Source: Pseudaeromonas aegiceratis
GTDB lineage: Bacteria; Pseudomonadota; Gammaproteobacteria; Enterobacterales; Aeromonadaceae
Direction of reading: 5' to 3'
Length of the DNA stretch: 64,000 nucleotides
Assembly (NCBI RefSeq): GCF_046254905.1
Contig: NZ_CP158016.1
Coordinates: 2,604,001-2,668,000 of the forward strand
Made by a program: the position numbers and the translations under genes. How positions within the stretch are numbered: position 1 is the stretch's first letter; every line of letters starts with the position of its first letter. Below are positions 27,195-35,976 of this stretch, in pieces. The notes below the pieces were generated by a model. That model had not been told where the DNA came from. It did no database searches and worked only from the letters and a program-made list of their open reading frames with translations.

Positions 27195-27968
27195 TCAGGA
27201 GGCCGATTCGGCCAGCAGGGTGCGGATCTGCTCGCCGGTACAGCCAAAACGTCGTTCACGACCGGCGAAGGAGGCCACGGCCTCGGTGAAGGCCGCCTCG
27301 TCAAAATCAGGCCAGAGGGTAGGAGTAAAATAGAGTTCGGCATAGGCACACTGCCACAGCAGAAAATTGCTGATGCGGTGGTCACCACCGGTACGGATCA
27401 GCAGATCCACCGGTGCCTGATCCGCCAGACACAGCGCCTGACCGAGCCGGTGTTCATCCACATCCGCCACCGCCAGCTGACCGTCCGCCACCTGCTGCGC
27501 CAGCCGCTGGGCCGCCTGGGCGATATCCCAGCGCCCGCCATAGTTGGCCGCCACATTGAGAATGAGGCCGGAGTTGTCGGCAGTCAGGGCTTCGGCCTCG
27601 GCAATCTTCTTCTGCAACCGGGCACTGAAGCGGGCGCGATCGCCGATCACCCGCAGGCGGATGTTGTTGTTGTGCAACTTGCGCACCTCGCGCCCCAGCA
27701 CATGGATGAAGAGCTCCATCAGGGCACTCACCTCATCCGCCGGGCGACGCCAGTTCTCGCTGGAGAAGGCAAACAGGGTCAGGGACTGCAGACCCAGTCG
27801 GTTGGCGATGGAGACACTCTGGCGTACCGCCAGCACCCCCGCCTTGTGGCCCGCCACCCGCAACTTGCCCCGTTGCTGCGCCCAACGGCCGTTCCCGTCC
27901 ATGATGATGGCCACATGCTTGGGGAAGCAGGCCTGGGCCAGTTCATGCAAGGAGGTGGGTAACGACAT
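27195..27968 (-). CDS. uppS: Undecaprenyl diphosphate synthase
   Basis: UppS condenses eight isopentenyl units onto farnesyl diphosphate to make the C55 lipid carrier used for peptidoglycan and O-antigen. The 257-residue cis-prenyltransferase has HVAIIMDGNGRWA with the catalytic aspartate, and the downstream DLLIRTGGDHRISNFLLWQ block. It is the first gene after the strong hairpin following frr, so it probably begins a separate transcript of the envelope block. Confidence 0.96.
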   Translation of the reverse strand: MSLPTSLHELAQACFPKHVAIIMDGNGRWAQQRGKLRVAGHKAGVLAVRQSVSIANRLGLQSLTLFAFSSENWRRPADEVSALMELFIHVLGREVRKLHNNNIRLRVIGDRARFSARLQKKIAEAEALTADNSGLILNVAANYGGRWDIAQAAQRLAQQVADGQLAVADVDEHRLGQALCLADQAPVDLLIRTGGDHRISNFLLWQCAYAELYFTPTLWPDFDEAAFTEAVASFAGRERRFGCTGEQIRTLLAESAS

Positions 27969-27995
27969 GCTCTCTCTCCAATCGACAACGGGCCA

Positions 27996-28037
27996 ATAAA
28001 CAAACGGGCGCCCTGGGATAATCCACAGGGCGCCCGT
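27996..28037 (-). terminator. Terminator between frr and uppS
   Basis: On the minus strand ACGGGCGCCCTG / CAGGGCGCCCGT form a perfect 12-base stem around a 10-base loop, followed by TTTGTTTATT. It probably ends the rpsB-tsf-pyrH-frr transcript. Confidence 0.75.
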
Positions 28038-28056
28038 ACTATACCTGATGTAACAA

Positions 28057-28614
28057 TCAGATTTCCATCAGCTCTTTTTCCTTGGCCGCCAGCACATCAT
28101 CGATGCTCTTGATGAAGCCGTCGGTCAATTTCTGGATCTCTTCCTGGGCACGACGGTCGTCGTCTTCGGTGATTTCCTTGTCCTTGAGCAGGGCCTTGAG
28201 ATCGCTGTTGGAGTCGCGACGCACGTTGCGCACGGCCACCCGGCCCTGCTCGGCTTCGCCACGCACCAGCTTGATCAGATCCTTGCGGCGCTCTTCGGTC
28301 AGGGGCGGCAGGGGCACGCGGATGGTGGTGCCGGCTGAGCTGGGATTCAACCCCAGATCGGAGGTCATGATGGCCTTTTCCACCGCCTGGATCAGGCTGC
28401 GGTCAAACACTGTGACGGCCAGGGTACGGGCATCTTCGGCGGTGACGTTGGCCACCTGACGCAGTGGCGTGGCAGAGCCGTAGTATTCCACCTGAATGCC
28501 ATCCAGCAGCGCCGGCTGGGCGCGACCGGTCCGGATCTTGGACAGTTGGGACTTGAGCGCTTCCACGCTCTTGTTCATGCGATCTTTGGCATCGCGCTTA
28601 ATTTCATTGATCAC
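28057..28614 (-). CDS. frr: Ribosome recycling factor
   Basis: RRF, with EF-G, splits ribosomes after termination. The 185-residue protein (the universal length) starts MINEIKRDAKDRMNKSVEAL and has the conserved blocks KIRTGRAQPALLDGIQVEYYG and PPLTEERRKDLIKLVRGEAE. It lies 75 bases after pyrH; that gap holds an imperfect hairpin (about 28633-28676) without a T-run, perhaps a processing site. Confidence 0.97.
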   Translation of the reverse strand: MINEIKRDAKDRMNKSVEALKSQLSKIRTGRAQPALLDGIQVEYYGSATPLRQVANVTAEDARTLAVTVFDRSLIQAVEKAIMTSDLGLNPSSAGTTIRVPLPPLTEERRKDLIKLVRGEAEQGRVAVRNVRRDSNSDLKALLKDKEITEDDDRRAQEEIQKLTDGFIKSIDDVLAAKEKELMEI

Positions 28615-28689
28615 GGTCGTTATCCTTTTTCTCTGGCTGGGCCAATCGGGCCTATTCTAGCCCGACCAGCCACCTCGACGACAGCCGGG

Positions 28690-29424
28690 TTAGCTATTTT
28701 TGTGGTGGATCAGGGTACCTTCCGGTTCACCCATGATGACCCGCCGCAGGGCGCCGGGCTTGTTCATGTTGAACACGCGGATAGGCAGGTTGTGATCCCG
28801 GGCCAGGGTGAAGGCGGCCAGATCCATCACCTTGAGTTCCTTCTCCAGCACGTCGCTGTAATCCAGCTCGCTGAACAGCTGGGCATCGGGATGCTTCACC
28901 GGATCGTCGGAGTAGACCCCGTCCACCTTGGTGGCCTTCAGCACGCAATCGGCCTCGATTTCGATGCCCCGCAGGCAGGCGGCCGAGTCGGTGGTAAAGA
29001 AGGGGTTGCCGGTCCCGGCGGCGAAGATCACCACCTTGCCGGCCCGCAGTTGGCTGATGCCTTCGGCCCAGTTGTAGGAGCTGCAGATACCCTGCAGGCT
29101 GATGGCCGACATCAAACGGGCGTTCACATAAGCACGTTGCAGGGCGTCCCGCATGGCCAGACCGTTCATCACGGTGGCCAGCATGCCCATGTGGTCACCC
29201 ACTACTCGGTTCATGCCCGCCTTCGCCAGGCCGGCACCACGGAACAGGTTGCCCCCGCCAATCACCAGGCCTACTTCCACGCCCAGTTCTACCAGCTCCT
29301 TGATCTCCTGCGCCATGCGGTCGAGGACTGCCGGATCGATACCGAAGCCTTCATCGCCCTGCAGGGCTTCACCACTGAGCTTCAACAGAATGCGTCTATA
29401 AGCAGCTTTTGGATTGGTACTCAT
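28690..29424 (-). CDS. pyrH: Uridylate kinase
   Basis: PyrH phosphorylates UMP to UDP and is allosterically controlled by GTP and UTP. The 244-residue product contains RILLKLSGEAL at the N-terminus and VVIFAAGTGNPFFTTDSAACLRG-type nucleotide-binding blocks. The ATG at 29424 is chosen rather than one six codons upstream because AGGAAG lies at a proper distance before it, and the resulting length is near E. coli's 241. Confidence 0.96.
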   Translation of the reverse strand: MSTNPKAAYRRILLKLSGEALQGDEGFGIDPAVLDRMAQEIKELVELGVEVGLVIGGGNLFRGAGLAKAGMNRVVGDHMGMLATVMNGLAMRDALQRAYVNARLMSAISLQGICSSYNWAEGISQLRAGKVVIFAAGTGNPFFTTDSAACLRGIEIEADCVLKATKVDGVYSDDPVKHPDAQLFSELDYSDVLEKELKVMDLAAFTLARDHNLPIRVFNMNKPGALRRVIMGEPEGTLIHHKNS

Positions 29425-29446
29425 CTTCTTCTTCCTGGTCATAGAA

Positions 29447-29470
29447 AGACCGCGACAGGTGTCGCGGTCT
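29447..29470 (-). terminator. Terminator-like hairpin between tsf and pyrH
   Basis: AGACCGCGACA / TGTCGCGGTCT, a perfect 11-base inverted repeat, followed on the minus strand by the modest T-rich run TTTCTAT. It probably reduces, rather than stops, transcription into pyrH. Confidence 0.55.
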
Positions 29471-29495
29471 GAAACTGGCTTGGCGGTCCGGGCGA

Positions 29496-30374
29496 TTAGC
29501 CCTTCATGGCAGCGATTTGAGCCTGAACTTCGGCGGCGAAGTCGGTCTCTTCCTTCTCGATGCCTTCACCCACTTCGAAGCGGACGAAGGTCACCACATC
29601 GGCGCCTTCCTTCTTCAGCAGGTCAGCCACCAGAATGGAAGGATCCTTAACGAAAGGCTGACCGGTCAAGGAGATTTCACCGGTGAACTTCTTCATGCGG
29701 CCTTCAACCATCTTCTCGGCGATCTCCTTGGGCTTGCCGGAGTTGATGGCGATTTCCACTTGGATTTCGCGCTCCTTGGCAACCACTTCGGCAGACACGT
29801 CTTCGGGCTTGACGAATTGCGGGCTGTTGGCAGCCACGTGCATGGCCAGATCCTTGGCCAGCTCTTCGTTGCCCGCCTTCAGGCTGGTGACAACGCCGAT
29901 ACGACCGCCGTGGATGTAGGTGCCCAGGGTCTCGCCTTCCACCAGGGTGACGCGACGCAGGTTCATGTTTTCACCGATCTTGGCGATCAGGTTGTTCAGG
30001 GTGACCTGCACGGATTCGCCGGCACCGAAGTCAGTTTCCTTCAGCACTTCTACGTCGGCAATCTTGCCGGCCAGGGCGATGTCAGCCACCTTGTCGCCAA
30101 AGGCGCGGAAGCTGGCGTCCTTGGCCACGAAGTCGGTTTCGCAGTTCAGTTCGATCAGGACGGCGACGTTGCCAGCGGAACGGGCGACGATCACGCCTTC
30201 GGCGGCGATACGACCAGCCTTCTTGGCAGCCTTGGCCTGACCGGACTTACGCATGTTCTCAATGGCCAGTTCGATATCGCCATCGGCTTCGGTCAGCGCC
30301 TTCTTGCAATCCATCATGCCCGCGCCGGTACGTTCGCGCAGTTCCTTAACCAGAGCGGCGGTAATGTTTGCCAT
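29496..30374 (-). CDS. tsf: Elongation factor Ts
   Basis: EF-Ts exchanges GDP for GTP on EF-Tu. The 292-residue protein begins with the UBA-like domain ITAALVKELRERTGAGMMDCKKAL and has the TDFVA motif in ELNCETDFVAKD that contacts EF-Tu. It follows rpsB with a 117-base gap holding two hairpins, so it is likely made at a level different from S2. Confidence 0.98.
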   Translation of the reverse strand: MANITAALVKELRERTGAGMMDCKKALTEADGDIELAIENMRKSGQAKAAKKAGRIAAEGVIVARSAGNVAVLIELNCETDFVAKDASFRAFGDKVADIALAGKIADVEVLKETDFGAGESVQVTLNNLIAKIGENMNLRRVTLVEGETLGTYIHGGRIGVVTSLKAGNEELAKDLAMHVAANSPQFVKPEDVSAEVVAKEREIQVEIAINSGKPKEIAEKMVEGRMKKFTGEISLTGQPFVKDPSILVADLLKKEGADVVTFVRFEVGEGIEKEETDFAAEVQAQIAAMKG

Positions 30375-30406
30375 GTCCTCTATCCTCGGTCTGAGTGAAT
30401 TTGTTT

Positions 30407-30434
30407 AAAAAACAGGGGCCTTTAAGGGCCCCTG
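30407..30434 (-). terminator. Terminator/attenuator between rpsB and tsf
   Basis: On the minus strand CAGGGGCC(C) / GGCCCCTG forms a GC-rich stem followed by six T residues. Because tsf lies just downstream and is normally co-transcribed with rpsB, this is likely a partial terminator. A second, T-less hairpin (CAACACCC/GGGTGTTG, 30464-30481) sits just after the rpsB stop. Confidence 0.75.
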
Positions 30435-30491
30435 CCAACCATTACGACTGTGGTTAATAAGGGCAACACCCGAGGGTGTTGGGGGTCCTTA

Positions 30492-31220
30492 TTAGTTGCT
30501 TTCTACGAAGCCGTCTTGTTCGGCTTGAGCAACGATGTCCAGTTCGCGAGCTGAGTTGACGGCATCGGCAGCAGCAGCCAGGTACAGCTGAACGGCACGG
30601 ATGGCGTCATCGTTACCCGGGATGATGTAGTCAACGCCATCCGGGTTGGAGTTGGTATCAACGATGGACACAACCGGGATACCCAGGTTGTTGGCTTCCT
30701 TGATGGCGATGTGCTCGTGGTCGGCATCGATCACGAACAGCACGTCCGGCAGGCCGCCCATGTCCTTGATACCGCCCAGGCTCTTCTCCAGCTTTGCCAT
30801 TTCACGGCCGCGCATCAGCGCTTCCTTCTTGGTCAGCTTTTCGAAGGTACCGTCCTGGGTCTGAGTTTCCAGATCCTTCAGACGCTTGATAGACTGACGA
30901 ACGGTCTTCCAGTTGGTCAGCATACCGCCCAGCCAGCGGTGGTTAACGTAGAACTGATCGCAGGAAGCGGCGGCTTCCTTGACAGCTTCAGAGGCGGCGC
31001 GCTTGGTGCCCACGAACAGGATCTTGCCCTTCTTGGCAGCGGTGCTGCTCAGGAAGTTCAGGGCATCATCAAACATGGGAACGGTCTTTTCCAGGTTGAT
31101 GATGTGAACGTTGTTGCGAGCGCCAAAGATGAAGGGCTTCATCTTCGGGTTCCAGAAACGGGTCTGGTGACCAAAGTGAACACCGGCTTGCAGCATGTCG
31201 CGCATAGAAACTTTTGCCAT
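30492..31220 (-). CDS. rpsB: 30S ribosomal protein S2
   Basis: S2 is a late-assembling small-subunit protein. The 242-residue product starts MAKVSMRDMLQAGVHFGHQTRFWNP-type sequence, the standard bacterial N-terminus, with AGAGGT a few bases before the ATG. A longer frame using an ATG 12 codons upstream would run through the leader and the ribosome-binding site and is rejected. In gammaproteobacteria S2 represses its own operon by binding the rpsB leader; a structured leader is present here. Confidence 0.98.
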   Translation of the reverse strand: MAKVSMRDMLQAGVHFGHQTRFWNPKMKPFIFGARNNVHIINLEKTVPMFDDALNFLSSTAAKKGKILFVGTKRAASEAVKEAAASCDQFYVNHRWLGGMLTNWKTVRQSIKRLKDLETQTQDGTFEKLTKKEALMRGREMAKLEKSLGGIKDMGGLPDVLFVIDADHEHIAIKEANNLGIPVVSIVDTNSNPDGVDYIIPGNDDAIRAVQLYLAAAADAVNSARELDIVAQAEQDGFVESN

Positions 31221-31308
31221 TTTAAACCTCTGTATTGGGGTTAGGCCTCCACACATCCCGTCACTCCGACCCTAAAACAGGCACCCCGGAGCAGGTCTCG
31301 ATGTGTGT
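31221..31308 (-). promoter_or_regulatory. Structured rpsB leader, probable S2 autoregulatory RNA
   Basis: The transcribed leader holds CACACATC (31300-31307 read on the minus strand) and GATGTGTG (31250-31257), an 8-base pairing that encloses an inner CTCCG/CGGAG stem. GGAGGCC follows the 3' arm. Conserved rpsB leaders that bind S2 are known in gammaproteobacteria; the match in position and general form is seen, the binding itself is inferred. Confidence 0.55.
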
Positions 31309-31359
31309 GTGTTGTTGATAAAAGATGGTTTAAGTCGTGACATTGACGACTCGGCGCGC

Positions 31360-31365
31360 TTTATA
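31360..31365 (-). promoter_or_regulatory. Candidate -10 of the rpsB promoter
   Basis: TATAAA followed by the GC-only discriminator GCGCGCC on the minus strand, a form common at stringently controlled ribosomal promoters. It would give a leader of about 130 bases. The -35 is not clear. Confidence 0.4.
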
Positions 31366-31519
31366 CCATAAAAACCATGTCAGATGCCACCATCCCACGC
31401 AGGTGGCGGTCCGCTGCGTCGAATCTGGAACTTGCGTCGCTTAAACGATAGACTCTCTCATTTAGAGACATCCTTTGCGCTGGCCGCTGGCCATCGCCGG
31501 TTCGGAGCTGTTGCCACCC

Positions 31520-32308
31520 ATGTCAGTGATATTGAAAACCCCGGAAGAGATAGAAAAAATGCGTGTAGCCGGCCGCCTGGCGGCCGAGGTGCTGGAGATG
31601 ATCGCGCCCCACATCCAGCCTGGCGTCACCACGGCCGAACTCGACCGCCTGTGTCACGAGCATATCGTCAATGTCCAGCAGGCGATCCCCGCGCCCCTGA
31701 ACTATCACGGTTTCCCCAAGTCCATCTGCACCTCCATCAATGAGGTGGTCTGCCATGGCATCCCCAACCACAAGAAGCTGCGGGAAGGGGACATCATCAA
31801 CCTGGATATCACCGTCATCAAGGATGGCTACCATGGCGATACCTCCGCCATGTACATCGTCGGCCAGACCAGTCCGCGCAACCGCAAGCTGTGTGAGATC
31901 GCCCAACAGAGTCTGTACGCCGCCATTGGCAAGGTGAAGGCCGGGGCCTGCCTCACCGACATAGGTGCCGTCATCCAGCCCATGGCCGAAGCCGCCGGCT
32001 TCTCCGTGGTGCGGGACTACTGTGGCCACGGCATCGGCAAGGGCTTCCACGAGGAGCCCCAGGTGTTGCATTACCGCAACGGCCACAAGCTGACGTTGCA
32101 GGCCGGCATGTGCTTCACCATAGAGCCCATGATCAACGCCGGTGGCTACCGTTGTAAGGTGGATCGCAAGGACGGCTGGACCGTCACCACCGCCGACCGT
32201 CAGCCTTCTGCCCAGTACGAGCACACCCTGCTGGTCACCGACACCGGCTGCGAGGTGCTGACTCTGCGGGCCGACGAGCAGCTCGAACGCCACATCATTG
32301 CCGGATAA
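31520..32308 (+). CDS. map: Methionine aminopeptidase, type I
   Basis: Map removes the initiator methionine from new proteins. The 262-residue product (E. coli 264) has the five dinuclear-metal ligands in the expected blocks: NLDITVIKDGYHGDTS (two Asp), GHGIGKGFHE (His), CFTIEPMI (Glu) and QYEHTLL (Glu). MSVILKTPEEIEKMR is the normal N-terminus; the frame is open 15 codons further up but that part is not family-like. It diverges from rpsB, as in E. coli. Confidence 0.96.
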   Translation: MSVILKTPEEIEKMRVAGRLAAEVLEMIAPHIQPGVTTAELDRLCHEHIVNVQQAIPAPLNYHGFPKSICTSINEVVCHGIPNHKKLREGDIINLDITVIKDGYHGDTSAMYIVGQTSPRNRKLCEIAQQSLYAAIGKVKAGACLTDIGAVIQPMAEAAGFSVVRDYCGHGIGKGFHEEPQVLHYRNGHKLTLQAGMCFTIEPMINAGGYRCKVDRKDGWTVTTADRQPSAQYEHTLLVTDTGCEVLTLRADEQLERHIIAG

Positions 32309-32312
32309 CCTC

Positions 32313-32334
32313 AAGGCGCCTTCGGGCGCCTTTT
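32313..32334 (+). terminator. Terminator after map
   Basis: AAGGCGCC / GGCGCCTT stem with a TTCG loop, followed by T residues. It ends 18 bases before the glnD start, so glnD is probably expressed by read-through or from a promoter within map. Confidence 0.75.
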
Positions 32335-32351
32335 GTCTTGAGAGGGACCTC

Positions 32352-34982
32352 ATGCTACCCAGTCAGCTGGCTCCGAGCCTGTTACCGGACGACCAACTCA
32401 CCCTGCCCCTGTGTAAACAATATCTGCAGCAGTTCCAGACCTGGCTGGCCGACCGGTTTGCCGCCGGCGACGATGTGATGGAGCTGGTCAGCGCCCGCAC
32501 CCTGTTCACCGACCAGCTATTGTGCCGCCTGTGGGAACGCTTTGGCCTACACCAGCATCCCCAGCTAGCCCTGGTGGCCGTGGGCGGCTACGGCCGTGGT
32601 GAGCTGCATCCCCACTCCGACATCGACATCCTGATCCTGAGCAAGAAGAGTCTGGCTCCCACCACAGGCGAGACGGTGAGCCAGTTCCTCACCCTGCTCT
32701 GGGATCTGCGGCTCGAGGTGGGCCACGCGGTGCGCAGCGTCAAGGAGTGTGTCCGCCAGGGCAAGGACGACATCACCATCGCCACCAACCTGCTGGAGGC
32801 CCGTCTGCTCACCGGCAGCCAGGCCACCTTCAAGGATCTGCAGACCGCCACCCTCCCGCGCAAGTTCTGGCCCAGCGATGCCTTCTTCCGTGCCAAGCGT
32901 GAGGAGCAGGCTCTGCGCTACCAGCAGTTCAAGGACACCGCCTACCTGCTGGAGCCGGATATCAAGCAAAACCCCGGCGGTCTGCGGGATATTCAGACCC
33001 TGGCCTGGGTGGCCCGCCGCCAGCTGGGCGCCACCACCTTGTATGAGATGACCAGCTTCGGTTTCCTCAATCAGGCGGAATACCTGGAACTCAAAGACTG
33101 TCAGGCGTTTTTGTGGCGCATCCGCTTCGCCCTGCATCTGGTCATCGGCAAGAACGATAACCGTCTGCTGTTTGACCGCCAGCGCCTGGTGGCCAAGGAG
33201 CTGGGCTATCCCGGCGAAGGCAATGCGCCGGTAGAGCAGATGATGAAGCGCTTCTACCAGACGGTACGCCGGGTGGCGGAGCTGAACGACATGCTGCTGC
33301 AGCTGTTCGATCAGGCCATCCTGGGCAACGAGGAACCCCAGGTCTGTGCCCTGAATGAGAAGTTCCTGCTGCGCGGCAGGCTCATCGATATACGGGATCC
33401 CAGCCTGTTTGCCCGGGATCCGGCCAGCATCCTCGAGCTGTTCTACCAGGTGGCGGAACACCCCCAGGTCACCGGCATCTACGCCGGGTGTCTGCGGCAC
33501 CTGCGGGATGCCCGGCGCAGCCAGGTCATCGCCCTGCAGGAGTTGCCGGAGTGCCGGCGACTGTTCATGGCCATACTACGTCACCCCAACGGGGTCGGCA
33601 TCCCCCTGACCCTGATGCACCGCCACGGGGTGCTGGCCGCCTACCTGCCCCAGTGGGGACAGATAGTGGGCCAGATGCAGTTCGACATGTTCCACGCCTA
33701 CACGGTGGACGAGCACACCCACCGCCTGCTGGTGAACATCAATCGCTTCACCCGGCCGGACAATCCCAAGGAGCAGCCCCTGTTCCGCGAGGTACACAGC
33801 CGGTTGGCCAAGCCGGAGCTGCTCTGCCTGGCCGCCCTGTTCCACGACATCGCCAAGGGGCGTGGCGGCGATCACTCCGAACTGGGGGCCAGCGATGCCC
33901 TCTACTTCTGCCAACTGCACGGCCTGGATCGCTCCGACAGCCGCCTGGTGGCCTGGCTGGTACGCCATCACCTGCTGCTCTCCGTCACCGCCCAGCGCCG
34001 GGACATCTACGATCCGGATGTGGTCACCGAGTTTGCCCAGAAGGTGCGGGACGAGCAGCACCTGGCCTACCTCTACTGCCTGACGGTGGCGGATATCTGC
34101 GCCACCAATGACAGCCTGTGGAACGACTGGAAAGGCACCCTGCTCAAGGAGCTGTACTTTGCCACCCTCAAGGCCCTGCGTCTGGGTCTGGAGAACCCGC
34201 CGGATCTGCGCCTGCGGATCCGGGACAACCAGAGCGCGGCACTGCAACTATTGCAACAGCAAGGCATCCCGGAGGCCGCAGCCGCCCTGCTATGGCAGCA
34301 GTTCAAGGCCGATTACTTCCTGCGCATGACCCCGGAGCAGATCGCCTGGCATACCCAGCACATACTGCGCCACGGTGACAGCGATGAGCCGCTGATCCTG
34401 TTCGGCCACCACAAGACCCGCGGCGGCACTGAGCTGTTCCTCTATTGCCGGGACATGCCCAACCTGTTTGCCCTGGTGGCCTCGGCACTGGATCACAAGA
34501 ACCTGGACATTCACGATGCCCAGATCATGATCTCGAAAAACGGCTTCGTGATGGACACCTTCGTGGTCCTGGAGCCCAACGGCGAACATGTGGCGGCGGA
34601 ACGGCTGACCCTGGTGCGCCAGGCCCTGGAGCAGCTGCTGAGCCACCCGGAGCAACCGCTACCGCGCCACAAGGCGCCGTCGCGCCGCCATCGCCAGTTC
34701 CAGGTGCCCACCTGCGTCAATTTCCTGCCCAGCAAGGGTGACAAGCAACACAGCCTGATCGAGCTCATCACCCTGGACAGACCCGGCCTGTTGGCCAAGA
34801 TTGGCGCCGTATTCCAATCCAACCAACTGGCCGTGCACTCGGCCAAGATCACCACCATAGGCGAGCGGGTCGAAGACTTCTTCAGCCTCAGCCGACTCGA
34901 TGGCAGCCCGTTGGACGAAACAGACCGTCAGCAGTTGGAAGAAAAATTGGTAACGCAGCTAAATCCGGCGACGGATGTGTGA
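32352..34982 (+). CDS. glnD: PII uridylyltransferase/uridylyl-removing enzyme
   Basis: GlnD reads glutamine and adds or removes UMP on PII proteins, controlling nitrogen metabolism. The 876-residue protein has an N-terminal nucleotidyltransferase domain with GGYGRGELHPHSDID, a central HD hydrolase domain with LFHDIAKGRGGDHSE, and two C-terminal ACT domains (about residues 695-870; ALVASALDHKNLDIHDAQI and LITLDRPGLLAKIGAVF). The ATG at 32352 with GAGAGGGA before it is used; the frame is open upstream only through the map terminator. Confidence 0.97.
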   Translation: MLPSQLAPSLLPDDQLTLPLCKQYLQQFQTWLADRFAAGDDVMELVSARTLFTDQLLCRLWERFGLHQHPQLALVAVGGYGRGELHPHSDIDILILSKKSLAPTTGETVSQFLTLLWDLRLEVGHAVRSVKECVRQGKDDITIATNLLEARLLTGSQATFKDLQTATLPRKFWPSDAFFRAKREEQALRYQQFKDTAYLLEPDIKQNPGGLRDIQTLAWVARRQLGATTLYEMTSFGFLNQAEYLELKDCQAFLWRIRFALHLVIGKNDNRLLFDRQRLVAKELGYPGEGNAPVEQMMKRFYQTVRRVAELNDMLLQLFDQAILGNEEPQVCALNEKFLLRGRLIDIRDPSLFARDPASILELFYQVAEHPQVTGIYAGCLRHLRDARRSQVIALQELPECRRLFMAILRHPNGVGIPLTLMHRHGVLAAYLPQWGQIVGQMQFDMFHAYTVDEHTHRLLVNINRFTRPDNPKEQPLFREVHSRLAKPELLCLAALFHDIAKGRGGDHSELGASDALYFCQLHGLDRSDSRLVAWLVRHHLLLSVTAQRRDIYDPDVVTEFAQKVRDEQHLAYLYCLTVADICATNDSLWNDWKGTLLKELYFATLKALRLGLENPPDLRLRIRDNQSAALQLLQQQGIPEAAAALLWQQFKADYFLRMTPEQIAWHTQHILRHGDSDEPLILFGHHKTRGGTELFLYCRDMPNLFALVASALDHKNLDIHDAQIMISKNGFVMDTFVVLEPNGEHVAAERLTLVRQALEQLLSHPEQPLPRHKAPSRRHRQFQVPTCVNFLPSKGDKQHSLIELITLDRPGLLAKIGAVFQSNQLAVHSAKITTIGERVEDFFSLSRLDGSPLDETDRQQLEEKLVTQLNPATDV

Positions 34983-35017
34983 TAAAAAGAGAACCATTTT
35001 TTGGAAGGGAGACAAAA

Positions 35018-35842
35018 ATGACCGAGTTACAACGCATCATCGAGGACGCCTTTGAGCGTCGCGATGCCATCACCCCCACCAGCGTGGATCCGGTGACCCG
35101 TGCCGCCATCCTGCAGACCATCGAATTGCTGGATGCCGGGACCGCCCGGGTGGCCGAAAAAATCGCCGGCGAGTGGGTCGTGCATCAATGGCTGAAAAAA
35201 GCGGTGCTGCTCTATTTTCGGATCAACGAAAACCAGGCCGTGGCCGCTCCTGGCACCCAGTATTATGACAAGGTGCCCCTGAAGTTTGCCGACTACACTC
35301 CCGAGCGTTTCAAGCAAGAATCCATCCGGGTAGCGCCGCCTGCCACTGTGCGCAAGGGCGCCTTCATTGCCCCCAATGCCGTGCTGATGCCCTCCTATGT
35401 CAACATCGGCGCCCGCGTCGGTGAAGGCACCATGGTCGACACCTGGGCCACCGTCGGCTCCTGTGCCCAGATCGGTGCCAATGTTCACCTGTCCGGCGGT
35501 GTCGGGATCGGTGGCGTGCTGGAACCCCTGCAGGCCAACCCCACCATCATCGAAGACAACTGCTTCATCGGTGCCCGTTCCGAAGTGGTGGAAGGGGTGA
35601 TCGTGGAAGAGGGTTCCGTGATCTCCATGGGCGTCTTCATCGGCCAATCCACCCGCATCTATGACCGCGAAACCGGCGAGATCCACTATGGCCGCGTGCC
35701 CGCGGGCTCAGTGGTAGTTTCCGGCAACCTGCCCTCCAAGTGCGGCAAGTACAGCCTCTACTGCGCCGTCATCGTCAAGAAGGTGGATGCCAAGACCCGC
35801 TCCAAGGTCGGTATCAACGCCCTGCTGCGCAGCATCGACTAA
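35018..35842 (+). CDS. dapD: Tetrahydrodipicolinate N-succinyltransferase
   Basis: DapD succinylates tetrahydrodipicolinate in lysine and meso-diaminopimelate synthesis. The 274-residue length equals E. coli. An N-terminal helical domain (MTELQRIIEDAFERRD) is followed by a hexapeptide-repeat beta-helix (about residues 105-235). GGAAGGGAGA lies before the chosen ATG; an ATG 13 codons upstream overlaps the end of glnD and lacks such a site. Confidence 0.97.
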   Translation: MTELQRIIEDAFERRDAITPTSVDPVTRAAILQTIELLDAGTARVAEKIAGEWVVHQWLKKAVLLYFRINENQAVAAPGTQYYDKVPLKFADYTPERFKQESIRVAPPATVRKGAFIAPNAVLMPSYVNIGARVGEGTMVDTWATVGSCAQIGANVHLSGGVGIGGVLEPLQANPTIIEDNCFIGARSEVVEGVIVEEGSVISMGVFIGQSTRIYDRETGEIHYGRVPAGSVVVSGNLPSKCGKYSLYCAVIVKKVDAKTRSKVGINALLRSID

Positions 35843-35868
35843 GCGCTTCACCGCCGCGTGAAATGACC

Positions 35869-35895
35869 AAGGGCGCCCAGGCGCCCTTTTGTTTT
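35869..35895 (+). terminator. Terminator after dapD
   Basis: AAGGGCGC / GCGCCCTT stem with a 4-base loop followed by TTGTTTT. Confidence 0.8.
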
Positions 35896-35930
35896 ATCTG
35901 ATATCCCCCAGCACTGGCCAGCGCACAAAT

Positions 35931-35955
35931 AAAAAAAGGGAAGCCGCAGCTTCCC
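35931..35955 (-). terminator. Terminator after ptsG
   Basis: On the minus strand GGGAAGC / GCTTCCC with a 4-base loop, followed by seven T residues. Confidence 0.9.
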
Positions 35956-35976
35956 TTGTTGTTCAGACCTTAGGTC

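Noticed and set aside
32298..32351. Upstream ATG for glnD
   Set aside because: It lies in the end of map, and the extended frame would be translated through the map terminator; the ATG at 32352 has a good ribosome-binding site.
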